A DNA stretch of 13,713 bases from Lachnobacterium bovis. Lineage in GTDB: Bacteria; Bacillota; Clostridia; Lachnospirales; Lachnospiraceae. Below, in pieces: positions 1 to 7,115 of the stretch (the first letter of the stretch is position 1; each line of letters opens with the position of its first letter). The translations under genes and the position numbers were made by a program. Location: NCBI RefSeq assembly GCF_900111325.1, contig NZ_FOGW01000035.1, forward strand, positions 1 through 13,713. Reading direction: 5' to 3'. A model generated the notes under the pieces. It saw nothing but the letters and a program-made list of their open reading frames with translations, ran no database searches and was not told the origin of the DNA.

Positions 1-45
1 ATCATAAAAATAAATCTCCTTTGAAATGTATTAATGCTGTTTTAG

Positions 46-273
46 AACCACAGGGTGCTCTTTGCGATTGTAACCTCGTTCTAAATAAACCGTCATGCGG
101 TATCTAACTGATTAACAAATGAACAAAGAGACTGTGGTTGGAGCCTTTCTTAAACCATCAAGTGGTAGGAAATAATAACCAATCCACAGCATCCTAAACA
201 TCATAGTCGAACCTATAGAAAAGGTAAAGAAAAGACTATGACTGAATAGTTATAAAGACCTTGGAGAGGGTCT
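46..273 (+). ncRNA. Candidate structured RNA upstream of the transfer operon
   Basis: No convincing gene lies in 1-317, but this stretch is dense in pairable arms, read directly from the bases. CTCTTTG (58-64) pairs with CAAAGAG (124-130) and encloses ACCG/CGGT (89-92/98-101, loop TCATG). CTGTGGTTGG (132-141) pairs with CCAATCCACAG (179-189, one bulged T) and encloses ACCA/TGGT (154-157/163-166). TCATAGTC (201-208) pairs with GACTATGA (234-241) and encloses ACCT/AGGT (211-214/222-225). AGACC (256-260) pairs with GGTCT (269-273). In addition AACCACAG (46-53) can pair with CTGTGGTT (132-139), competing with the second helix. The layout suits a structured RNA: a leader, an intron-like fragment or an OMEGA-type RNA. 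I cannot assign a family, and the strand is inferred only from the downstream genes. Confidence 0.4.
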
Positions 274-317
274 CTAAAAACTACTACTATATAATACGAG
301 GAAATTTTGCAGACTCC

Positions 318-1478
318 ATGAAGCAGTTTATATCAGAGGAAGCAGCTATCTTTTCTCCGGAAAAGGAAGAGGCTGCCTCTGCTTCCATGGATAAGACAGT
401 AGAAAAAGTTGTCCGTTTTTCGGCGGATAAACATAAGGTTAAAGCAAAAGAACAAAAGCGAATCCTTGATGAAATCAAAACATCTGACGCAGGGGCTAAA
501 GCAAATATAGCTTATAAATCGGACTTAACTTCCGAAATCAAAGTGCAGGATTCTACTATGAGTAAGTTTACGGATGAGCGAGCTGGAAGTGAAGGCAAAC
601 TATCCGCTGGTAAGACAAAGGAGGTATCTTCAGCGGAAAAATCAGCAAAGAAAGCTAAGTCTAAAGAGACGAAGGTGGCTGCAACAAAGACAGCGGTAGC
701 AAATCTTTTTAAGGCAAAGGCTGATATGTCAAATGATCTTGTCTCTGAAAAAGTGACAGGGGATGCCTTGAGGGATGGAAATAGCGGTTTGGTAAAGACC
801 TTTACCACAGTCATCAATCCCATGACATATGTGAAAAAGTGGTTGGCAAAACTGGCGGCTTTAATAGCACCATATATATTGATTTTCACAACAATTGCGG
901 CAGTGGTGTTTATCATCGTTGCGTTGCTGTTTAGCGTATTGCAGCCAATCGCAGAGGTGGGAGAAGCACTAAGTGGTTTTGTGGCCATGTTTACCGGAGA
1001 TGGTGGAGGACTTAGAAATACTTCATTTTCGGATGGAGAGATTGATGAGATTGTGGCTGCTTCCGGTGCCGATGAAACACAGGAAAAGGTTATACGGTAT
1101 GCACTGTCGAAAGTAGGATACCCATACAGTCAGGATTATCGTACTAGCGGTAAGGCGTATGATTGTAGTTCGCTTGCTTATTATTCTTGGGAGAATGCAG
1201 GTGTAGATATTAGTTATGGAACAAATTATCCTCCGACAGCCGCAGAAGGGGCAAGGATGCTTGAGGCACATAGTAAAAAGCTAAGTACTTCGGATCTAAA
1301 GCCTGGAGACCTTATCTATTATGGTGGAGAGGCAAATGGAAGATACATGGGGATTTATCATGTTGCGATTTATGTCGGTGATGGAAAGGCGGTAGAGGCA
1401 CTTAGTACAAAGTATGGAGTGGTCTATCAGAAACTTAGAACAAAGAATGCCTGCATGGTTTGTAGGCCAAATATGTAG
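318..1478 (+). CDS. Membrane-anchored NlpC/P60 peptidoglycan hydrolase of the transfer system
   Basis: Predicted cell-wall endopeptidase that would open peptidoglycan locally for the transfer apparatus, the VirB1-like role filled by NlpC/P60 proteins in Gram-positive conjugation systems. From ATG 318 it is 386 residues. The frame is open back to 246, with a TTG at 261 giving 405 residues. Neither start has a well-placed ribosome site (GAGG at 298-301 is 16 bases from ATG 318), so the 5' end may be eroded or displaced by the structured segment upstream. Numbering from TTG 261: a Lys/Ala/Glu-rich cytoplasmic part to about 190, one membrane span at about 200-230, then the NlpC/P60 domain from about 275 to the end. 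The nucleophile Cys302 lies in YDCSSLAYYSW and the catalytic His367 in GIYHVAIYVGDG, at normal family spacing. The next gene starts 17 bases downstream. Confidence 0.85.
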   Translation: MKQFISEEAAIFSPEKEEAASASMDKTVEKVVRFSADKHKVKAKEQKRILDEIKTSDAGAKANIAYKSDLTSEIKVQDSTMSKFTDERAGSEGKLSAGKTKEVSSAEKSAKKAKSKETKVAATKTAVANLFKAKADMSNDLVSEKVTGDALRDGNSGLVKTFTTVINPMTYVKKWLAKLAALIAPYILIFTTIAAVVFIIVALLFSVLQPIAEVGEALSGFVAMFTGDGGGLRNTSFSDGEIDEIVAASGADETQEKVIRYALSKVGYPYSQDYRTSGKAYDCSSLAYYSWENAGVDISYGTNYPPTAAEGARMLEAHSKKLSTSDLKPGDLIYYGGEANGRYMGIYHVAIYVGDGKAVEALSTKYGVVYQKLRTKNACMVCRPNM

Positions 1479-1495
1479 AAAAGGAGATTTGAGAT

Positions 1496-2953
1496 ATGGC
1501 AGATGAAATTTCACAGGTTGTTGAGATGGAATACAAAGGTGTGTATTACCTCTTTAAGGGAACTAAAGCTATGATTGCTGCAATGGCTCGTATGGTAAAG
1601 GCTTTGCAGGAATGGCACAACGAGAAGTATTTAAAAAAGCCCGGTAACTGTACTTGGGAGAAACTGCAGGAAGTGAGCGAAGGAACACCGGCTATCCTGG
1701 AGTTCCCAAAGGAGATGTTTGATGCTCCGACTATTGGAAAGGATGAAAAGGGCAATATCCTTTATGGAAAGTCAGACTTTGATATTTATTGCGAGAAGTA
1801 TAATCTTCGCTATTGCATCATGCCTGATCTTAACCCGAATGATGATTATATCCCAGTAGCAGTACCTACGCAGGATATGGGTATTCATCAGGAGCAGATT
1901 AAGGCTGTTATGAGCAGACGAATTAAAACAGAGGAAGAAAAGGATGCTGAATATGATGCAAAGATTGTAGCTGTAAAAGAGAGAATCCTTAACGCTACAA
2001 CAGAAGAAGAAAAAGCAGAGGCAGAAGCTGAACTTATGATGCTTGAAGATGCAAAAGCTCAGAATGAGAAACTTTTGAATGAATCCAAGGCCAAGGCTGA
2101 TCGTGATAATGTGTTAGATTTTGCAGAGTATTTAAAGCAGGGAGAGGGAACTCTTGCTGAGTTTAACCCTGAGATGGCGTTAAAACAGGAGAATACATGT
2201 GGCATTGTAAAAGAATATGAGCCGTATGACTGTATGTGGCCGGTTCGAGATGCAGAGCTTGTTCCTGAAGGTAAGGAAATCTATTACAGTCAGCGAACCA
2301 AGGATGACAAGATTCATTACATCCGCAGAAAATTTGTAGAGGATGAGCAGGGGCATATTTTCTCTGAATACTATGTCAGAATCCCGGGAACATCCAGTGA
2401 GAAGGTGTATTCCGATTTTGGACTATCACAGACAGAGTGGGAGAAGCAGCTTCCACATCTTTTAAAAGAGGCAGGTCTTGAAAACGAGCAGCCTACAGCA
2501 GTTGTGCAGTCAAAGGAGCGTTTCGTGAAGTATCAGGAGTTTATCGAGGAAAATTTTAAAAATGCCCGTGAAGAGGTTTCGGGCGAAGAAAAAGATAAAA
2601 CCTATAGCTCCGATGAGGCAAAGGAATTTGTCGAGAAGCATAACGAGAATGAAGAAGTAAAGAAAGCATATGAGGATTCGCAGTTTAGTGTTCTTAAGGT
2701 GGAGTCTGAAAAGCTGATGTACGACGAAGATGATGTTCTTTGCTTGCAGACAGAAGACGGACTGCTTCGCGGTGTCATGGTGGATTCTATGGATGAAAAA
2801 TATGCTGAGATTTTTATCAAAGGTGACAATACCTACGCTATTGTACAGCCAGATGGAAAAAAGAAAGAGATGTATGGTGCGGATATCATTGAGAAGAATG
2901 GAGAATCTGTCGTAGATGCAGTAGCAAAAGCCACAGGCAGAAAGGGCAGATAG
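1496..2953 (+). CDS. PcfB/DUF3801-like coupling-protein accessory, enlarged
   Basis: A 485-residue soluble acidic protein directly upstream of the coupling ATPase. ATG 1496 follows AAGGAG with good spacing. Residues about 15-130 show the layout I associate with PcfB/DUF3801: a helix starting KGTKAMIAAMARMVKALQEW, a Trp-Glu-Lys-Leu segment, then a strand with YCIMPD. PcfB of enterococcal pCF10 sits beside PcfC and helps it engage the relaxosome; the same position here supports that role. Usual family members are far shorter. This one adds a charged, probably coiled-coil stretch at about 146-208 (TEEEKDAEYDAK, TTEEEKAEAEAEL) and a 270-residue C-terminal part I do not recognise. No signal peptide or membrane span is seen. 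The family call rests on pattern and context only. Its stop is one base before the next start, so the two are probably translationally coupled. Confidence 0.55.
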   Translation: MADEISQVVEMEYKGVYYLFKGTKAMIAAMARMVKALQEWHNEKYLKKPGNCTWEKLQEVSEGTPAILEFPKEMFDAPTIGKDEKGNILYGKSDFDIYCEKYNLRYCIMPDLNPNDDYIPVAVPTQDMGIHQEQIKAVMSRRIKTEEEKDAEYDAKIVAVKERILNATTEEEKAEAEAELMMLEDAKAQNEKLLNESKAKADRDNVLDFAEYLKQGEGTLAEFNPEMALKQENTCGIVKEYEPYDCMWPVRDAELVPEGKEIYYSQRTKDDKIHYIRRKFVEDEQGHIFSEYYVRIPGTSSEKVYSDFGLSQTEWEKQLPHLLKEAGLENEQPTAVVQSKERFVKYQEFIEENFKNAREEVSGEEKDKTYSSDEAKEFVEKHNENEEVKKAYEDSQFSVLKVESEKLMYDEDDVLCLQTEDGLLRGVMVDSMDEKYAEIFIKGDNTYAIVQPDGKKKEMYGADIIEKNGESVVDAVAKATGRKGR

Positions 2954-2954
2954 T

Positions 2955-5282
2955 ATGAGAGAAGCGGGAACATCTATAAAAAAGCGAACTCGAAATGTTA
3001 AAGAGACACTTGTGATATACGGCATCGGAACATTTCTATGTATTTATTTGGGGCTCCTTTGCGGAGCCTCGTGGATGCCGGATAATGATTTCGGTGAGTT
3101 TATGAATAACTTCACGGATTTTGTTCTCATAAAGCATCATTTTATTGTGGGGGTCACTTCGGCGACCCTCCCTTTTATAGGTAGCTTTTGGGTAATGTAT
3201 TCGCTTGTGTTTATCATGATTTTTACAAAGTTTGAGCATCCCTTCGCTGGGCAGGAATTTGGTATAGCTAAGTGGGGCAATGCGAAGGAGTTTACCAGAA
3301 TGTTTGCCAATCATGATGAAAGCAATGTTGTTGAGGTTAATCCGGGAAAAGACCACATTAGCGGTTCGCTTACAGTAAACACAAAGAATTATTGGTTGGC
3401 TGAGAATGTATATCTGTCCATAGATAACGTAAAGACTTCGAACTTAAATATTCTCGTAGTAGGGCCTCCGGGATCAGGAAAATCATTTAGGCTTGCAAGA
3501 CCTATGTTAAGCCAGTTATGTGGCAATTTCCTAGTCACGGATCCGAAGGGTGAACTTTATAAGCAGACCGGACAATATTTTGAAGATAACGGATATGAAG
3601 TCATGGTTATGAATGTGGAATCAGAAGATGGAATGCCAATGAGTATACACTTTAACCCATTTCGATATATCCGAAATGAGTCCGATATCATGAGCATTGC
3701 CGGTATTCTTATGAAAGCAACAACTCCGCAGGATGAGGCTGGTGGTAGTAATGATCAGTTCTTTGAGCAGTCAGCGGAAGTGCTTTTAACATCGCTTATA
3801 TATCTTATCCATTATTACTATCCAGAGGAACTAAGAAACTGGCGTACTTTTGTAAAGTTATTGGATGCAACAACGGTTTATACAAAGGCGGATGGATCGA
3901 TTGATAATAGAGAAGGCGGCATTATGTCCATCGAGAGAAAGGCGCAGATTCAGTGGAAAAAGACGCATGATACGGATTTTCCGGGGTATGTAGCAGTAGA
4001 GAAGTATTATAACGGAGCGGCGGAAACAACCAGTTCTATCGTAGCTTCACTTGATGCACATTGCAGATATATGAAACTTCAGTGCGTAATCGACCTATTA
4101 TCAGAGGACGAGATTCAGATTGCAAAGAGCTTCGGTTATAGCAAGCCGTCCGAGGAGAGCAGTACAGGTAAGAGAATTCTGTTTATAGTTACATCCGAGG
4201 ATAAGAGATATTATGACTGGATCCCATCTATGGTATATTCACTTTTCTTTGATGAGCTGTATCATCTTACGGCAATTGACCCTAATATGCATGAGTCTTT
4301 ACCACAGCATTTGACCTTCTTGATGGACGAGTTTGCAAATGTTACGTTGCCAGACTCTTTCGTAGAGAAGCTTTCAACTATGCGTAGCCGAAATATGTCT
4401 GCAGTTATCATCGTGCAGAACCTTATTCAGCTTAAAAGGAAATTTCCTAAGTTTGATATGGATAAGGACCTTATTGGTAACTGTTCTATTATTGATATTT
4501 TGGGTGCGCCAGATATGGATTCCTGTGAATACCTATCTAAGCATTTTGGTACTCAGACGATTCATAAAGCCAGTGATTCCGATGCGAAGGATTATAAGGG
4601 GCAGAGTAGTCGCTCTGAAGATGTTATGGAAAAGAGTCTGCTTTCCGCAGAGGATATCTTTGCCATGAAGAAGGACGGTGAGTGTGCCATTGTGATTAAG
4701 GGTACAGATCCTTTGTTTGAACCAAAGGTACAGATGGAACGGACGGATTTTGTAAAGCTTTTATGCCGTAAAACCAGACCGTATGATCCGAAGAAAAGAC
4801 AGCTTAAGAGACTTAGCAGTGAGGCAGGAGTGCCAATTCTTTTATCCGGTGCAGATGCAAAAAAGGAAGCAGAACATCTTAGAAAGCGAGGTACGGCAAT
4901 TATGACTCTTACCATGCAGGATCTTTCTAATATGGTGCTTGCAGGAGAGATGAGAGAGCCGGTAACAACTCTTAAGATGACAGAGGAGATGCAAAAGAAA
5001 CTCCATGAAAATCATGAGAGATATTTAGAGGAATATTGTAATTTAGAGGAAATTGATTTTGAAAGATACAGAGACAAAGACGGATATGACGAAGAAGGAC
5101 AGAAGAGATTCCAAAGTCGTTGTATTACCGTGCAACAGTTATCGGCGTCCGGGTACACGAGAAGCCAGATTAAGCATTTATACAAGCTTATCATGGCAGA
5201 TTTTGGCGCAGAAAAGATAATGAGTATGTTTCCGAAGGAAACATCTACAAAACAAATTGACAATTTTTCAAAAGTTTTTTGA
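2955..5282 (+). CDS. virD4: VirD4/TraG-type conjugative coupling ATPase
   Basis: Type IV secretion coupling protein that brings the relaxase-DNA complex to the membrane channel and powers transfer. It is 775 residues. The N-terminus carries two membrane spans (about 18-38 and 68-90) separated by a short outside loop. FGIAKWG follows near 102, the usual junction into the ATPase domain. Walker A is GPPGSGKS at 170-177 and Walker B is LTFLMDEFANV, with Asp458-Glu459. The MRSRNMS and NCSIIDILG segments fit the TraG/TraD C-terminal fold. The family is commonly nearer 600 residues; here a tail from about 610 is rich in charged helices and ends in a lysine/phenylalanine-containing stretch, perhaps a substrate or partner contact. 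Start ATG 2955 lies one base after the previous stop. The following 96 bases are non-coding before the Maff2 gene. Confidence 0.93.
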   Translation: MREAGTSIKKRTRNVKETLVIYGIGTFLCIYLGLLCGASWMPDNDFGEFMNNFTDFVLIKHHFIVGVTSATLPFIGSFWVMYSLVFIMIFTKFEHPFAGQEFGIAKWGNAKEFTRMFANHDESNVVEVNPGKDHISGSLTVNTKNYWLAENVYLSIDNVKTSNLNILVVGPPGSGKSFRLARPMLSQLCGNFLVTDPKGELYKQTGQYFEDNGYEVMVMNVESEDGMPMSIHFNPFRYIRNESDIMSIAGILMKATTPQDEAGGSNDQFFEQSAEVLLTSLIYLIHYYYPEELRNWRTFVKLLDATTVYTKADGSIDNREGGIMSIERKAQIQWKKTHDTDFPGYVAVEKYYNGAAETTSSIVASLDAHCRYMKLQCVIDLLSEDEIQIAKSFGYSKPSEESSTGKRILFIVTSEDKRYYDWIPSMVYSLFFDELYHLTAIDPNMHESLPQHLTFLMDEFANVTLPDSFVEKLSTMRSRNMSAVIIVQNLIQLKRKFPKFDMDKDLIGNCSIIDILGAPDMDSCEYLSKHFGTQTIHKASDSDAKDYKGQSSRSEDVMEKSLLSAEDIFAMKKDGECAIVIKGTDPLFEPKVQMERTDFVKLLCRKTRPYDPKKRQLKRLSSEAGVPILLSGADAKKEAEHLRKRGTAIMTLTMQDLSNMVLAGEMREPVTTLKMTEEMQKKLHENHERYLEEYCNLEEIDFERYRDKDGYDEEGQKRFQSRCITVQQLSASGYTRSQIKHLYKLIMADFGAEKIMSMFPKETSTKQIDNFSKVF

Positions 5283-5378
5283 TCCCAGTTTAGTAATGAG
5301 CTTAAAACCACCCCAAATGTATTGTGAAGGAATTAATAGAAGATTTCCTTTAATACTTTGGAAAGGAGAAAAGCAGTT

Positions 5379-5615
5379 ATGGGAACAAATATGGTTTTGG
5401 CAGCAGCAAGCTACACTCATGCGATTACGAGCTTAAAGTCAGTTCTTTTGACTTTGGGAAGTGCAATCGGAGCAGTCATGCTAGTCTATGGCGGTATTAA
5501 GTTCGCAATGGCTTTCCGTCAAATGGATCAGCAGGGCGAACACCAGGCAGTGTATTCCGTAGTAGCCGGAGGCGTTCTTGTAGGGCTTAGTGCACTTGTT
5601 ACTGCGCTGACTTAA
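5379..5615 (+). CDS. Maff2/VirB2-like small membrane protein, candidate pilin or channel subunit
   Basis: A 78-residue hydrophobic protein with two membrane spans (about 20-45 and 60-77) joined by a short polar loop containing RQMDQQGEHQ. Size, glycine-rich spans (LGSAIGAVMLVYGGIKF, VAGGVLVGLSALV) and position between the coupling ATPase and a VirB6-like gene match the Maff2 family of Clostridia conjugative elements, which I take to be VirB2/TrbC-like. A TTG at 5358 is in frame, but AAAGGAG at 5362-5368 clearly serves ATG 5379. A strong terminator follows directly, so this product may be made in excess over those of the genes downstream, as expected for a polymer-forming subunit. The family name is from recognition; the pilin role is inference. 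Confidence 0.75.
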   Translation: MGTNMVLAAASYTHAITSLKSVLLTLGSAIGAVMLVYGGIKFAMAFRQMDQQGEHQAVYSVVAGGVLVGLSALVTALT

Positions 5616-5622
5616 GGGTAGA

Positions 5623-5662
5623 GACCCGGTTCAGTGTAAATAACACTGGCCGGGTCGTTTTT
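5623..5662 (+). terminator. Intrinsic terminator, probably partial, inside the operon
   Basis: GACCCGG (5623-5629) pairs with CCGGGTC (5650-5656). An upper helix CAGTGT (5632-5637) pairs with ACACTG (5643-5648) across a TT/G asymmetric internal loop, with loop AAATA. A T-run follows at 5658-5662. It starts 7 bases after the Maff2 stop and ends 17 bases before the VirB6-like start. No promoter is evident between it and the next gene, so transcription of the downstream genes must partly read through. Confidence 0.9.
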
Positions 5663-5679
5663 CATGGAAAGGAGTTTAT

Positions 5680-6555
5680 ATGGCAGATATAGTTAAAGCT
5701 TTGTACAACTGTGCCTTCTCTGTATGGAATGCCCTTATTGAAATAGCAATGACACTCTTTACAACAAGTCCAAAGACAGCAGGTGGTGGAACACCATACA
5801 ACGTTGTGCATACCTTTTATAACGCGATTAGTGATGCAACAGTTCCAATAGCGACGGTATTTTTCATAATCGCAATCTATAAGAGCGTGATTTCAGCCCC
5901 ACCGGGGCAACAGGCAATGAGGTTTCTTCAGGACGCATTAAGGTACTGCATCATTCTTTATATCGCAGCCAACATGTGGTCGATTATGGGATACATCATG
6001 ACATTTGCTGATGGTATTACAGGAAAGATAGCAGCAACCGGAACATACACCTTATCAGTATCAGGAGATATGGAAAGCATCATTGATTCCTGTTTGAAGC
6101 TACCAGACTTTGAATTGTCAGGTGAGTGGTTATCGAAGTTTTGGAGTTCAGTCGGATGTTCGCTGTTGTTCTTGATTGGTGGTGTAGTGCTTCTATTCAT
6201 CATGGTTGCGAGTTGCCTATCAATTATCAGTTCAGCATTCCAGCGTATCTTAAAGCCGCTTATGGTACTTCCGTTTGCAGGAATTGCTATAGCACTTGGT
6301 GCAGGAGGGCATGACATTTCAAGATCGCTTGTGATGTACATTAAGACGTTTTTTGGATTTTGCATATCGGGAGCCATGATGGTGGTTGCAGTCAAATGTG
6401 GAGTCAGTCTTTGTACGAATCTTGTGAACTTTGATTTAACGGGTGCTTCAGACATTTATAAGTGCATTTTAATCACTGTACAGATGTCTATTACACCAAT
6501 TGTAATTAGCGGACTTGTAAAGGGCAGTGATTCTATCATTGCAAGAATGTTCTAA
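5680..6555 (+). CDS. VirB6/TrbL-like polytopic membrane channel protein
   Basis: A 291-residue integral membrane protein, probably the inner-membrane channel component of the transfer machine. Predicted spans lie near 53-72, 87-109, 158-186, 190-208, 218-240 and 260-282. A soluble, probably extracytoplasmic stretch sits at about 113-157, after the second span. The span count, the ISAPPGQQAM loop after the first span and the LKPLMVLPFAGIAIALGAGG segment fit the TrbL/VirB6-like proteins paired with Maff2 in Clostridia elements. AAAGGAG at 5668-5674 sets ATG 5680. The stop codon overlaps the AAGGAGG of the next gene. VirB6-like proteins diverge strongly, so the call rests on topology and neighbours. 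Confidence 0.75.
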   Translation: MADIVKALYNCAFSVWNALIEIAMTLFTTSPKTAGGGTPYNVVHTFYNAISDATVPIATVFFIIAIYKSVISAPPGQQAMRFLQDALRYCIILYIAANMWSIMGYIMTFADGITGKIAATGTYTLSVSGDMESIIDSCLKLPDFELSGEWLSKFWSSVGCSLLFLIGGVVLLFIMVASCLSIISSAFQRILKPLMVLPFAGIAIALGAGGHDISRSLVMYIKTFFGFCISGAMMVVAVKCGVSLCTNLVNFDLTGASDIYKCILITVQMSITPIVISGLVKGSDSIIARMF

Positions 6556-6566
6556 GGAGGGAAAAC

Positions 6567-7115
6567 ATGGCACAAATGAACAGAAACGTAAATCTGGAAG
6601 AGATTGATGCAGATGCTCTCTTTGGCATAGATGCATTAAAGAACCAGACAATCCTGCAGAAGATCGTCTTTTTCGGGAGTGTGATCGCAGGAGTACTTTT
6701 AAATGTATTATTACCGTTGTTTTTTGAAACACCGAGAATCATATGCATCTTGATATTTATGGCACTTCTTATGGTGGGCGTGGCGATTGGTTGTAACTAT
6801 ACGGAAGACATGACATATGGGAAATACCTATATTACTTTTTCTTCAAACCGAGCACACCACTGTATTTTAGGTCAACAGAGGATGCAAAGAAGATCAGAG
6901 AGTCAGCAAAGCAGCTTCAAATGGAAGAAGAGATGCTTCTTCGTAAGAAACAGCAGGCAGATCCAAAGGCACAAAGAAAACTGCTTATAAAGGTAATCGC
7001 TTTCGTTGTAATCTTAAGCATTTTGATTGGAGCAGTATTTGTAGCTGGACATATTAAAGATAAGAGAAATCTCCATCACAGGGTTGAGGAGATAACGGAG
7101 GTAGTAGATGAATAA
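6567..7115 (+). CDS. Small three-span membrane protein, PrgI/VirB3-like
   Basis: A 182-residue protein with a polar N-terminus and two adjacent spans (about 32-52 and 56-76). Then comes an aromatic stretch, YLYYFFFKPSTPLYFRS (88-104), a charged helix rich in Lys/Glu/Gln (about 105-138), and a third span (about 140-162) with a short charged tail. The paired hairpin of spans followed by an aromatic-Lys segment resembles the PrgI/TcpE/VirB3 group, which anchors the VirB4 ATPase at the membrane. The third span is extra relative to that group, so the call is tentative. GGAGG at 6556-6560 is placed well for ATG 6567. Its end overlaps the TadA-like gene by 8 bases, tying the conjugation block and the Tad block into one unit. 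Confidence 0.5.
   Translation: MAQMNRNVNLEEIDADALFGIDALKNQTILQKIVFFGSVIAGVLLNVLLPLFFETPRIICILIFMALLMVGVAIGCNYTEDMTYGKYLYYFFFKPSTPLYFRSTEDAKKIRESAKQLQMEEEMLLRKKQQADPKAQRKLLIKVIAFVVILSILIGAVFVAGHIKDKRNLHHRVEEITEVVDE

Noticed and set aside
3..110. Open plus-strand frame at the left edge that could be the tail of an upstream gene
   Set aside because: It runs through the paired arms of the structured segment, and its residues match no family I know. Another frame stops at 22-24, so no real gene end can be chosen.
46..290. 5' part of a group II intron starting near GTGCTC at 55-60
   Set aside because: The start loosely fits the GTGYG type, and AACCT...AGGTAA resembles domain I segments, but there is no domain V, no domain VI and no reverse transcriptase. 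Kept only as one option for the structured RNA.
512..988. Minus-strand reading frame of 158 codons opposite the NlpC/P60 gene
   Set aside because: It is a shadow of a well-supported gene, with no ribosome site and no recognisable domain. The other long minus-strand frames within 318-12976 are rejected for the same reason.
5283..5378. Promoter or terminator in the gap before the Maff2 gene
   Set aside because: AAGGAA/TTCCTT (5327-5332/5345-5350) gives a weak hairpin without a T-run, and no -35/-10 pair with proper spacing is seen. TTGACA at 5257 has no matching -10.
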